Origin: Zelopaecilomyces penicillatus
Lineage: Eukaryota; Ascomycota; Sordariomycetes; Hypocreales; Pseudodiploosporaceae
Length of the DNA: 64,000 bases
Direction: 5' to 3'
Assembly (NCBI GenBank): GCA_005765155.1
Contig: VCCP01000002.1
Span: 5,022,001 to 5,086,000, forward strand
Part shown: one piece after another, positions 23,871 through 34,425 of the stretch
Position numbering within the stretch: the first letter of the stretch is position 1
Layout of the letters: the number at the start of each line of letters is the position of its first letter
Translations under genes and position numbers: made by a program
Notes under the pieces: model-generated
Told to the model about the DNA's origin: nothing
Database searches by the model: none
Seen by the model: only the letters and a program-made list of their open reading frames with translations

Positions 23871-24902
23871 ATGTCGCCATCCGCATATACGAATGGCACG
23901 GCCGACAACGGCGCTGTTGGACAGAATGGCAACGGCACAACTACTGCTACAAGAAGGACGTTAGGTCGTGGCATCTACGTACCGACCGTTGCCTTCTTCG
24001 ACCCGGAAACGGATGAGCTCGATCTCAAGACTGTATCCAAGCATGCCGTGAGGCTCGCCCAGGCTGGCGTCGCGGGTCTTGCGGTCCAGGGCTCCAATGG
24101 CGAAGCGGTTCACCTGACATATGAAGAGCGAGCGATTGTCACCAAGACCACACGGGCTGCATTAGATGCTGCCGGATTCCAGTCCATGCCGATCATCGTG
24201 GGCTGTGGCGCCCAATCCACTGTTGAAGCACTGAGCTTTTGCAAGCAGGCTGGCGCCAGCGGTGGCGATTACGCGCTGGTGCTGCCACCCAGCTACTATG
24301 CTGGTCTGTTCTCCGATTCCACCGTCCTCGAATTCTTCACCAGCATCGCCGATGCCTCGCCCGTGCCCATCATCATTTACAACTACCCTGGCGCTACTGG
24401 TGGCCTTGACCTGAATTCGGACGTCATCAGCACACTCAGCAAACATAAGAATATTGTGGGCTGCAAGTTCACTTGTGGCAACACTGGCAAGCTCGGGCGT
24501 GTAGCAGCCTCTGCGCGTGCTACGGGCGAGGACTTTCAGTGCTTCGCTGGCTCGGCCGACTTCACCGTGTCGTCCCTGGCTAACGGCGGCGCAGGCGTCA
24601 TCGGTGGACTGGGCAACATCTCGCCACGCGCTAATGTGCGATTGTTCGAGCTGGCTGAGGCAGGTAAAACGGCCGAGGCCACGGCGTTGCAGGAAGTGAT
24701 TGCCAATGGCGACTGGGTAGCGATTCAGACGGGTGTCGTGGGTGTCAAAGCCGCCCTCCAGGAGTACTTTGGCTATGGCGGGTGGGCGCGAAAGCCTCTA
24801 CCACGGCCAGATGCAGCTAAAGTGGCCAAAATTGCCGAGGGCATGAAGGCAATGATGGACGTAGAGAAGAGCCTCGAAAAGGTGACGGCGCCAGTGTCAT
24901 GA
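23871..24902 (+). CDS. dihydrodipicolinate synthase-family aldolase, GaaC/HOGA-like
   Basis: Intronless, 343 residues from the ATG at 23871. The frame is open further upstream, but that part is the CT-rich leader. After a ~30-residue low-complexity start, the class I aldolase barrel shows PTVAFFDPETDEL and GSNGEAVHLTYEER (GxxGE motif, 74-87). The YNYP motif with Tyr170 and the Schiff-base Lys199 in IVGCKFTCGN follow. The family covers DHDPS, 4-hydroxy-2-oxoglutarate aldolase and fungal 2-keto-3-deoxy-L-galactonate aldolase (GaaC/Lga1), which makes pyruvate and L-glyceraldehyde in D-galacturonate catabolism. Fungi make lysine through alpha-aminoadipate, so a biosynthetic DHDPS role is excluded. 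The pattern is closest to the GaaC group, but other galacturonate genes are not next to it, so the substrate stays open. Confidence 0.82.
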   Translation: MSPSAYTNGTADNGAVGQNGNGTTTATRRTLGRGIYVPTVAFFDPETDELDLKTVSKHAVRLAQAGVAGLAVQGSNGEAVHLTYEERAIVTKTTRAALDAAGFQSMPIIVGCGAQSTVEALSFCKQAGASGGDYALVLPPSYYAGLFSDSTVLEFFTSIADASPVPIIIYNYPGATGGLDLNSDVISTLSKHKNIVGCKFTCGNTGKLGRVAASARATGEDFQCFAGSADFTVSSLANGGAGVIGGLGNISPRANVRLFELAEAGKTAEATALQEVIANGDWVAIQTGVVGVKAALQEYFGYGGWARKPLPRPDAAKVAKIAEGMKAMMDVEKSLEKVTAPVS

Positions 24903-25382
24903 GATGGGGATGGTTGGCACTAGGTTGAAGAACATGCATGGATGACATGGAATGGCTTATGATTCGAAATGGGCATTATTTTGGGCTGTGGTGCGTGGAC
25001 AGAGAGCTCCAGCCTCCACCACCACCTGTAAGTAGCCTGTGTGCCTGCACACAGCATCATGTAAATACTACCAATATATCAACTTTTACATTACTTATTC
25101 ATCTCGTTGCGTTTTGTAGAAGAACTAGTAAGTGACCACGGGTGCTGATGTTTAGAAAGATGGATCAGACGGGACTGTTGATGTTTCACGCGGCAAAGAC
25201 GGCGACACTTCTACATGGTAAACAATGGAATTGATTTTGGACGGAATGATGTTGTATTTTAAACAACAACTTATCTCATCGGTTCTCCTTAGTCTATGAT
25301 TACCATGAGGGATTTCTTCTATTCCCTTTCATTTCATTTATTCTTTTTCTTCTTTTGGTTTTAGCACCCTAGCGCCTATCCC
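24903..25382. other. intergenic, no gene seen
   Basis: Shared 3' flank of the convergent aldolase and RidA genes. It is AT-rich without a conserved frame. Confidence 0.65.
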
Positions 25383-26197
25383 TTACTGCAACGCAGTGCA
25401 CTCAATCTCGACGTCGGTGTTGAGGGGCAGAGTCTTGACAGCAACGCATCTATTCATTTACACAGCCCCACGTTAGCTTGACTTGGACGGTTGGACCTGC
25501 AGATCAAAACCCCCACCCATCGCGAAGTCTACACGTAACAATGCATAGCGGGGTTCCGAGAGGAGGAGAAATAGAAGAGGGGTAGGGTAGATGAGATGAT
25601 TGAAAGGAATACGAAAGAAACAGAAGCAGAAGCTGAGAAAGGGGAAGTGGAAAACAGAGCATGCTTGAGGGTTACGGGGTCATGCAATTCGAGGGCTTCT
25701 TACGTTCGGCAGGGCTTGACATCGCCCCAGTACTGAGTGTAGACCTCGTTCATCTTGGCAAAGTCGTCCATGCTGGAGAGGAAGACGTTGACCTTGACGA
25801 CCTTTTCGATGCTGGAGCCAGCGGCCTCGAGGATGGCGGCTAGGTTTTTGATGCATTGGTGCTAAACGTGAACAGGTGTGTCAGCTCGAGTTCTTTTTCT
25901 CACATGTTTTGAATTGCTTCTTTGCAAGCCACAAAATGGGTCATATCGACACATAGCCGCCACGATATTTGAAATGGATGCTTTTTTTCTTCTTTTTTCT
26001 TTCTTTTCTTGTTCAGTTCATGGACTTACAGTGTGAGCTTGGATATCACCAGGGATGAGCTCCATGGTGACAGGGTCCATGGGCACGGCGCCCGAGACGA
26101 AGACCAAACCACCGGCCTTGATGGCCTGGCTGTAGATGCCGGGGAGAGGCTTGGGGGCCTTGTCGGTGAGGACGGCGGTCTTGACGTTGTCGGCCAT
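25383..26197 (-). CDS. RidA/YjgF/Mmf1 family protein
   Basis: Three minus-strand exons, 26197-26030, 25861-25704 and 25449-25383, total 393 nt and 130 residues, the usual family length. Motifs are PGIYSQAIKAGGLVFVSGAVP near the start, IEKVVKVNVFLSSMDDFAKMN in the middle, and VKPCRTCVAVKTLPLNTDVEIEC at the end. Arg108 is the conserved arginine that binds the carboxylate of 2-aminoacrylate-type intermediates. The family deaminates reactive enamines/imines produced by PLP dehydratases; yeast has cytosolic Hmf1 and mitochondrial Mmf1. No clear presequence is present, suggesting the cytosolic form. A D-serine dehydratase-like gene, whose chemistry yields such enamines, lies ~3.4 kb away; a functional link is possible but unproven. 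Confidence 0.92.
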
Positions 26198-28242
26198 TGC
26201 TGCGGTTTGATGAGTTTGAGGTTGTAAGCTGTTGGTGTTTTGTTGGAAAGTGTAAGGTGGGAATGTATGAATGGCGAGATTTTTTTTGCTTTTCAATATG
26301 AGTAGTAGGTATGGCGCATACCGACGGCCCGAGGATTGGTTGGATTGAAAACCCCCTCTCACGGATGTATACTAATTGGACTGTACGGCTTCCAAGACCG
26401 GCCCATTTTTGGGGGAAGTGGGTGAGCTCTCTTGGATGGGAAGCATTGTGAAGCAAGCTTGGCAAGTCATAGCATGCCAGGGTAGCTTATGGGTATCGGG
26501 GATATCTTTCACAAGGGTCGATGGCTGACCCCCAAGATACATGGGTATGTGGAAGGTAAGCCAGTCATACGAGAAGCGCCAATAGATGGGCACGACCCCC
26601 ACGTAATATTCGGCCTCCTGTAACAGGCAAAGCAGGGCAACCTCAACCATGTATGTCACAAAAGGTAGTGAGTGGTATGAATGGAATGATACCATACCAT
26701 TTCGGCATCCACAGAGCCTTGCGATAGATGAACGTTCATTCTTACCCCCACCTTAGATAGATAGATGGAATTTGTGGAATTTATGACCAGAGATGGGGGG
26801 TTTTCTCGGTCGAATTCGTCCCACGCAGGCTTGCAGATAGAACTCAATAGCAGCAAAAGCTCTGTGTATCTCAATCTTGTTTCCCCCCCACGGATGGCGA
26901 AGGGGGGAGAACGGAAGCGACGGAAGGCTGGAATGGATACCCTGCTATTAAGTTGCTTATTTACCCCGTACTAATTGATGAACCATAGAAAGAAAGATAG
27001 GGCAATCGGCCAAGAGGAAGACATGGGGGAAAAGTAAGATGGCCCCCCCCCCCCCCCCCCCCGGATTTCCGGCTCTCGAAATGTGTTCTGGACCCCCCCC
27101 CAACCCCAGATGTTTCTTCTTCCCCACGCAACGTCCTCTTCTTAAAAAACGGTTCGTGAAGAAGTGGAGGCAGACATGGATCTGAACAATGGGGGGGTTA
27201 GCAGTGCTTTGGGATTGCAAATACACACAAATGCGTTATGGTGATGATTGCCGTGCCGTACAGTTCTGTACTTGACTGTGTAGGTTAGTACTTGGCTGTT
27301 CATTCATGTCACTAGCAAAAGCCATCAACACCGTCAAGGCATCGATCGACCCATTAAGTGCAGTATTATTCAATACGCCGCACGAGTCGAGCATTCGACA
27401 GAATTAGGTATAGCCATCTACTGTATCTGTCCATTCTATCTATCCATCCATGGCATGGCATGGCTTCTTACTGCCGCCAGGGCTGAACCGACAGCCTGGG
27501 AAGCCAGCGCCCCAAACTTAGCTCCAAAAACAGCTCTGATGTCCGTTGCCATAAGCCACTCTTTATTAATTAGTACTTTGCATGCTTCCACCCAAATCCT
27601 CCCCCCCCATCCCTCCTTGTCTCTCCAACCCTGGCCCTTGTCTATCAGGCTAGCCTGCGTGTGGTTTCGTTTTCCATCCTAATCAAGCTCGGTTTTCTTT
27701 TTCTTCTTTTTCGTTCTTATCTCATCATCAAAATATATATATATATTAAAACATATTACCCTCATCACCAATTGGCCTTTCTTCTTTTTCTTCTTCTTCT
27801 TCTGGTATAAATATATCCCCACGGCCCAGTCTCTCCAAACCCGGCTGCTGTTTCACTCTGTTTTCCCCAAAACGCGGCATGAGGTAATAGAAGCTTGGGT
27901 GTCACTTTTAGTACCCATGGTTCCATGACTCTAGCCCTTTTAAAATTACCGGAACTAGCCTCAAGAGTCTAGACTTTTTATTTTTATTATTATCTTCCAC
28001 TGTTTAAACCTTGTCGGCTCTGCCGTTCATGATTCGTATTGTCGAAGAGATAACGGTTCTTGTGCTTGTGTGTCACTTGACAATCAATTGAGAGACATCA
28101 GCTCGTCTTTCTCCCTCTTCAACCTCTTTTTCCCCCAAAAGTCGCACCACACATATCCTCATCAAACCGCCATAAATCTTCCAGACTCGACGCCCAATTT
28201 GCGCCCCGTCATAATAATAAACACAGCTCGCCAGCAGCCATC
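26198..28242. other. long intergenic region, no gene seen
   Basis: Divergent region between the RidA gene and the permease gene. It holds a 20-nt poly-C run at 27043-27062, a TA-rich tract near 27735 and CT-rich blocks from 27700. Only short, low-complexity frames are present. Confidence 0.6.
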
Positions 28243-29983
28243 ATGGCTGTCCACACGCCCAACAAGGACGCAGATGTCGAAAATGCCGTGACGCAGCACG
28301 CTTCGAGCTTGGAGCGCGTCGAGAGCCAGAACCTCAAGGATGGCCTGGATGAGACGACGGCGCGCGTCGTCGACCACGAGGCCGAGCGGAAGCTTTGCTT
28401 CAAGTTTGATATTCGCCTGATGCCTGTGCTGGCTATCATGTGTAAGCTGGCCTTTGAAACCCGCCCGTTGCTTGAGATGCGCATTCAAGGGGCTGGGACA
28501 CGTTTGGAGTGAATGAACTTGAGCGCTGACCGTGGCCATTGTTTTCAATCGAATAGATCTCTTTAATGCCCTTGATAAAGGCAATCTGGGAAACGCAGAG
28601 ACCAAAGGGCTAAGCAAAGGTTAGTTGAAGCGAATCCCCCCCTTCTGTCTTTCCGATCACCACCCAAAACACTATTTTTCATCATCACAGTATGAGAAAC
28701 CCCCTACTCACCACACAAATCTAGATCTCAACTTCAAAGAGGGCCAGTACAATCTCGTCATCTCCATTTTCTTCGTCCCCTTCGTCCTCTTCGCGCCCCC
28801 CTTCGCTATGCTCGGCAAAAAATACGGCCCAGCTCGCGCCTTACCCGTCATGATGTTCACTTTCGGCTCCATGACCCTCCTAACAGCCTCTGCCACCAAC
28901 TTCAGCGGCATCTTCGCCGTGCGCTGGTTCCTGGGTATGGCTGAGGCTGCTTTCTTCCCCATGGTCATTTACTACCTGACGACTTTCTACCGCCGTGGTG
29001 AGCTGGCACGTCGTTTGGCTGTCTTTTATGCGGCGTCCAATATTGCGAATGCGTTTAGTGGGTTGCTTGCCTTTGGTGTCTTTCATATCAAGTCGACCAA
29101 GATGTTTGCATGGCGCTACCTTTTCCTCATCGAGGGTACTATCACTGTGCTTTTCTCCTTCTTTGCGTTTTGGTATCTGCCCAGGAGCGCAGCCGAGGCC
29201 AAGTTTCTCAACGAGGAGGAGAAGCAGCTCGCTTTCCATCGCATCCAAGTCGATTCGTCTTCTGTCGTCTCCGAAAAATTCAATCTCAAAGAGGCTCTTC
29301 AGATCTTCAAGTACCCGTCAACCTACGGCTTCTTGGCCATTGAAATCTGCCTCGGTGTCCCGCTGCAATCTGTCGCCCTCTTCTTGCCCCAGATCATCCA
29401 GCGCCTGCAGTACTCAACCGTCAAGACGAACCTCTATACCGTTGCGCCCAACGTCACGGGTGCTGTCATGCTGCTCGTCTTGGCATTCAGCTCCGACTTC
29501 GCCCGTGTCCGCTTCCCCTTTATTGTTTTAGGCTTCATCTTCACTCTTACAGGCTTTGTAATCTATGCTGCTATCGAGGATGTCGAGAAGGAGCTACAAC
29601 TTGCGTACTTTGCCACATTCATGATGTGCTGGGGCACATCCGCTCCGTCCGTCCTCTTGTCGACATGGTACAACAACAACATCGCCCACGAGGGTCGTCG
29701 TGTCACGCTTACCTCTGTCGGCGTCCCCCTTGCCAATGTAATGGGTCTTGTCGCCAGCAACATCTTCCAGAAAAAGGACGCGCCCAAGTACAAGCCGGCA
29801 CTGGTCACAGCAGCTGGTTTCGGTGCTGCCGGCGCGCTCATCACGTTCCTCCTCGGCCTTTACATGATCTTCGAAAATAAGAGGCGAGATCGCAAGGCTG
29901 GCACCAAGATCAACGTTCGGGATATTCCCACTATGCGGCTGCGGGATGGCCCTAGTGTTCCTGAGTTCAGATGGTTTCTGTGA
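28243..29983 (+). CDS. MFS permease, Dal5-like anion:cation symporter
   Basis: Three exons, 28243-28441, 28557-28619 and 28725-29983, join through split Tyr and Asp codons and encode 506 residues. The arrangement fits the allantoate/vitamin permease (ACS) family: cytosolic acidic N-terminus, ERKLCFKFDIRLMPVLAIMYLFNALDKGNLGNA at TM1 (across exons 1 and 2), then GKKYGPARALPVMM. RWFLGMAEAAFFPMVIYYLTTFYRRGE in TM4/loop is the most diagnostic stretch. Later come LPRSAAEAKFLNEEE and the central loop ahead of the second six-helix bundle. Members take up allantoate, nicotinate, pantothenate, biotin, dipeptides or small organic anions, so the substrate cannot be assigned. Exon 2 is only 63 nt. Confidence 0.88.
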
Positions 29984-30395
29984 GAAGGGCCGCTCTCTCG
30001 CTGCTTTTTTTGTCTGTTTTTGTAGATTTCACTGTCTTGTAGTGTCCATGATGTGACGAGATGGTTTCATGTTAGCGAATTGTTTGAAATATCGCTGTCT
30101 CGGCGAAGTTGAATGTCATAATGAAAATCCGAGTTCCATTACTGAATGGCTTTGCGTGATTTCCCATGCTCTTATTCCATGTTGATGAGCCAGAGCGACT
30201 TTCCCATATAATACGAAATTAATCCCTCTCTAGCCCCCGATACATCATCTCCTCGTAAGAACACGCACGCCCCACCAACCGCTTCATCCTATTCCTCATG
30301 CCCACCGACCAGGCCTAAGTCCTGTTCCTCCAGCAGCCTCACCGTCACAAGAACCAATCCTCCTCGGACATTGTCGCCTCAGAACCTCCTTCGGT
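29984..30395. other. intergenic, no gene seen
   Basis: 3' flank of the permease gene, with no conserved frame. Confidence 0.5.
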
Positions 30396-30624
30396 TCACC
30401 ATCCTGGCCAGTCTTTCACCGTTACGGTGGGCACCGCCCGGTTCGTGCCGAGGATCTCCACTGACTCAAGGGTCCGGCTGGGTCTGCGGCCCACATGCAG
30501 CAGGCTGAATCGGCCTGCCGCCAGGGGCGTATTGAGATTAGATCCATGCAGGCGGCCAACAATGGAACGGTCCAGATACTGGAAGAAGAGGTCTAGAACG
30601 TTTATTATTGATTCGCCAGTAGGT
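30396..30624 (-). CDS. possible terminal exon of an unidentified gene
   Basis: A minus-strand frame without its own ATG runs from a CACAG acceptor at about 30625 to a TGA at 30398-30396. It gives about 76 residues of balanced composition containing INVLDLFFQYLDRSIVGRL and RTLESVEILGTNRAVPTV and ending KDWPGW. The clean acceptor and protein-like composition suggest a terminal exon or a remnant. Frames further upstream (to about 30760) carry a second protein-like stretch (CIHTILVLQDPDSGVSCRI) that I could not join in phase. No family is recognised; it may be a pseudogene. Confidence 0.3.
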
Positions 30625-32508
30625 CTGTGTTACTTGAGGCTGAAGAGGGGAGATATATCTCTGTTTGGTGCCTAGCGATTCTGCACGACACGCCTGAGTC
30701 TGGGTCTTGCAGGACGAGGATTGTGTGGATACATTGGGCGGCGAAGACATGTGATTATATTCGGTTAATATACCCAGTGTTGCTTCAGCTAGCCATGATC
30801 TTTTTCATGCAGAGTATGTTGCGCCATCTCATCAAGGAAACTTTGTTTCCACGCCTCGAACGATTAGTCTAGATTTTCCACATCCCCGGCTGCATGTGCA
30901 ATCCAACCATGAACAAAACCGCAACTCGATAACTCGATCACTTATTGCCAATATCAGTTTCAGTGTTCCTGGGGATCAAGGAAGTGGCTTTAGCTTCGAA
31001 AAGCTCTACCATCTTCAATAGGATAGAATACATGCTTGGGATGGCATGAGCTATAGGAGGAGTATTCGCTGCTGCCTACTTCGGATTTGAGATCCATGGC
31101 ACTCAGACGTTCAATATCTCTGATCCTGGCTGATCCTCTAACTTAATTGGGGTATTTTCATGTCAATAATGGTTCTTCAGTCCTCCCCGCACCGAAGAAA
31201 GTGGATATCATAACGTACGTACATGAATGGTCGTCCACATGTTCTACCTATTTCTCGTCGTGTGAATAATTCGCACAATGTTATAGGGTGTGTCGTAATC
31301 CATCATAATGAGTAACCATGTACACCAATAAGTTCATGTGTGTGGGGGTAGTTTGCTTGCTTTTCTCAGTCACCCTCACGGTCTATGTAAGCCATGTGAT
31401 TCGGCTAGGATGATGACCACGCCCAGCCAATATCACATATGGCACACAACCGAAGGGCTGCTCAATTAGAGAGTCATCAAGAAAAGAGCAAGGGCCCCCC
31501 TTGTTACGTCATGTAGCACATGGTTGACTCGCGGATGCCGGGCGCCATCGGTTGGTTATATTGGATTGTGGCGTGCTCGGTATCGGAAATGTCAGCCGTG
31601 GCTTTCTGGCTGGCTTGGCCGCTCCTTTCAACAAGGCTGGCATTAATTCCCAGCAGCAATATGGGGCAATTCTATCAGACAGAGAGAAGCGCGTAAAGGC
31701 CAAGGGAAACACTGCCTAATATCTTCTTACATGGATATGTTCTGGTGGGTTCGTAATGTGTTTCCCTTACTTCAGATATTGTACATGTAATATTTGCGTT
31801 TCGGCGCTGTGAGATCTATTCTAAGAATGATAATCATGGTGATGATATGCTATTGTCAGCTTATAGCGCAAAGGGTATACATCCCATTGGAGGAACACAC
31901 TGTATAAATTCAGGACAACCGATAAATTTAGTGAGATCTTCTAGGGTATTTGGCAAAGCTGTGTCAGTATCTAGGCTTCTATTGGTAACAAACCTCCCGA
32001 TCTGGCTTGCATAACAATTATCTACAGCAATTAGATTCACTCCTATATTGACGTAGTTGATTCTCCTAGAAGTCAGTTCTTTGCAATCTTCACATCATGG
32101 CATGTAATCGAAATAGGGGTGTTCTAGGTGATATAGCAGCGTCTACTTGGCAACTGCTGCATTATTAGTGAATATGTAATGGTCTATGGGTGAAGAGAAA
32201 GCCAGCGGAGCTCGTTGTTCCCCCAGAAGGAGTGTTGCTAGTCTTGGTCCAAGTCAAGCCTCATGGCGCGAATAACTAGTTTCGCTCTGGATTTGGGGAG
32301 CGTCCTTTAGACTTTCAGGCAAGGAGATTTATGTTCAAGTCTTTATTTGAAGAGGTTACATGCCTGGATTCATCCTCACGCTTCACAACACAGCAGACAA
32401 TTATATATGCGACACCAAACGTGTATAACATTCAAGCTCATAGAGCTGGCTACGATCATCAAGACAAACTCTACTACAATCAGCGCAACTTCTACATCAC
32501 AGCCCTCA
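30625..32508. other. intergenic, possibly with remnants of a broken gene near its left edge
   Basis: Apart from a protein-like minus-strand stretch around 30640-30760, no coding signal is visible. The region is AT-rich with scattered stops in all frames. Confidence 0.5.
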
Positions 32509-33870
32509 TCAATAACTACGAGGCAAATCCAGAACCTTCTCACTGATATAATTCAACACCATCTCCCTACTCACCGGTGCTATACGCGGCACCAGACAAT
32601 CCCTAAACCATCTTTCAACATCATATTCAGCTGCATATCCCATCCCACCGTGCGTAAGCACCGCTCGCTCACACGCCGTAAAGGCCGCCTCAGCAGCAAT
32701 GTACTTTGCACTATTCGCAGCGACTCCGATTGCGCTCTGGCTGATGGTCGTACCACCGTCCGCCGCGCCGCTGTTGTCGTAGAGTCTCGCAGCGTGGTAC
32801 GTGGCGAGCTTTGCCGCCTCGAGACGGATATACGCATCAGCCAGCGGGTGTGCAATTCCCTGGTTCATGCCAATCGGCCTGTCAAAGACGACCCTTTCTC
32901 GCGCGTAGCTGGCTGCCCTCGCCAGCGCTGCGTACCCTAAGCCTAGAGCCTCTCCGGCTAAGAGACATCGCTCGGCGTTCATCCCGTGGAGGATCATCTT
33001 GAAGCCCTGACCCTCTTTACCAATGAGGGAGGAAGCGGGCACGCTGTAGTTGTCAAAAAAGACTTCGTTTGCATCGACAGCGCGACCGCCCATCTTCTTG
33101 ATGCGGCGCATGGTCAGGCCCGGCTGGCTGCGGTCGAGATCGATACAGAAGAGGGAGAGGCCCTCGCTTGGCTTCTGCACCTTATCGCGAGGCGTGGTGC
33201 GCGCCAGCAGGATCATCTTGGACGCCACCTGAGCACACGTAATCCAGATCTTCTGGCCCGAGATGGAAAAGCCCTCGTCCGTCTTCTGTGCCGCCGTTGA
33301 CAAGCTCAGCGTGTCTAGTCCGGCATTCGGCTCCGTAACCCCAAAGCAGACGCGCCACTTTCCGGAGATGATGTTGGGAATAGTCTCCTCCAGCTGCTGC
33401 CGCGTGCCAAACCTAGCCAGGGGCTGCGTCGCATAGACGTTGGCGTGGACGGCCTGGGCCCCTGCCATGCCTGCCCCAGACTCAGCTATGGTCTGCATCA
33501 TCATAACAGCTTCTGAGATGCCTAGGCCGGCGCCTCCCAGAGACTCAGGAAGAGCAATCCCCAGCCAGCCGTCCCTGGCTAGGGCAGCGTGGAACTCCTT
33601 CGGGTCCTTTTCGTCTTGATCGCGCTCCTGCCAGTACGTGTTGGGAAACTGGGCGCAGACTTGGCCCACCGCCTCCCGCACCGTAAGCTGGGTCTCCGTG
33701 AAGCCTGCCGTCTCCATGATCTGCCGCCGGCAGGTTATCGAGAAAGATTGCCATCCTAATCGGATGCCGCCTATCGGCTGACTGCCAGGGATTGCCCTCG
33801 TAAGGATGCTTGATGCTGTCCGACGGCGGCTCAGATGCCAAGCGCACTTGTTGGCGAGAATGCATGACAT
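32509..33870 (-). CDS. acyl-CoA dehydrogenase family protein, probably mitochondrial
   Basis: Single exon. I take the ATG at 33870 (453 residues); the frame is also open from 33897, and the conserved domain alone could start at 33717 (402 residues). From 33870 the first ~50 residues contain many Arg/Ser and no Asp or Glu, which fits a mitochondrial presequence. The FAD-dependent fold is complete: GIALPESLGGAGLG, CFGVTEPNAGLDT (flavin-binding beta segment), ISGQKIWITCAQ, GMNAERCLLAGEALGLG, ARERVVFDRPIGMNQGI and THGGMGYAAEYDVERWFRD. The usual C-terminal YEGT segment carrying the catalytic Glu of medium- and short-chain enzymes reads RIAPVS here, so the base is missing from that position. Other subfamilies place it on another helix. 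The chain-length or branched-chain substrate is unknown. Confidence 0.87.
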   Translation of the reverse strand: MSCILANKCAWHLSRRRTASSILTRAIPGSQPIGGIRLGWQSFSITCRRQIMETAGFTETQLTVREAVGQVCAQFPNTYWQERDQDEKDPKEFHAALARDGWLGIALPESLGGAGLGISEAVMMMQTIAESGAGMAGAQAVHANVYATQPLARFGTRQQLEETIPNIISGKWRVCFGVTEPNAGLDTLSLSTAAQKTDEGFSISGQKIWITCAQVASKMILLARTTPRDKVQKPSEGLSLFCIDLDRSQPGLTMRRIKKMGGRAVDANEVFFDNYSVPASSLIGKEGQGFKMILHGMNAERCLLAGEALGLGYAALARAASYARERVVFDRPIGMNQGIAHPLADAYIRLEAAKLATYHAARLYDNSGAADGGTTISQSAIGVAANSAKYIAAEAAFTACERAVLTHGGMGYAAEYDVERWFRDCLVPRIAPVSREMVLNYISEKVLDLPRSY

Positions 33871-34425
33871 GGTGATCAGACGACGACCTTCACTCATTCA
33901 TTATTCCAATGATATAATAACATGCGCTCATCACACTTGTCAGCCGTCGAATGCACTGGTAGTAATAGGGTTAACAACACGCTACTATTGCCTGCCAAGT
34001 GTGTCATGTAGTTGGAGGGTTTCGGCTACTACTTGGGCAGCCATGTACGATACAAGTACCTGTGTGGGGAGATGACATCAATGACTAGATGCATGGAACT
34101 TGGCACCACATGGCCGATTTGCGCCTCAGTGGGGTTGGTCGGTTGACGTCTCACTCTCCCGTTGGCTGTCGTGAGACGACCCTGCAATAGCTAAAGCAGA
34201 GCTAAGATGGCCGAGCTCGACTAGACAAGACTTCAAGCCGCTTTCTTACGAGAATGATTATGTGAACAAGAGCCGCAGGAGACACGTTTTTTCGAGAATA
34301 CACCATTTCTTGTATCTTTAGGCTTTCTACGGAGTATGCACCATGAGATCTTCATATCAAGGTCGTGACTGTAGTTTGCCTATGTATCTATAGTCTACTA
34401 CCTGTAATCTTGTAGCTCAACGGAT
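33871..34425. other. intergenic, no gene seen
   Basis: 5' flank of the acyl-CoA dehydrogenase gene and 3' flank of the glucanase-like gene; both are on the minus strand. No frame is supported. Confidence 0.6.
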
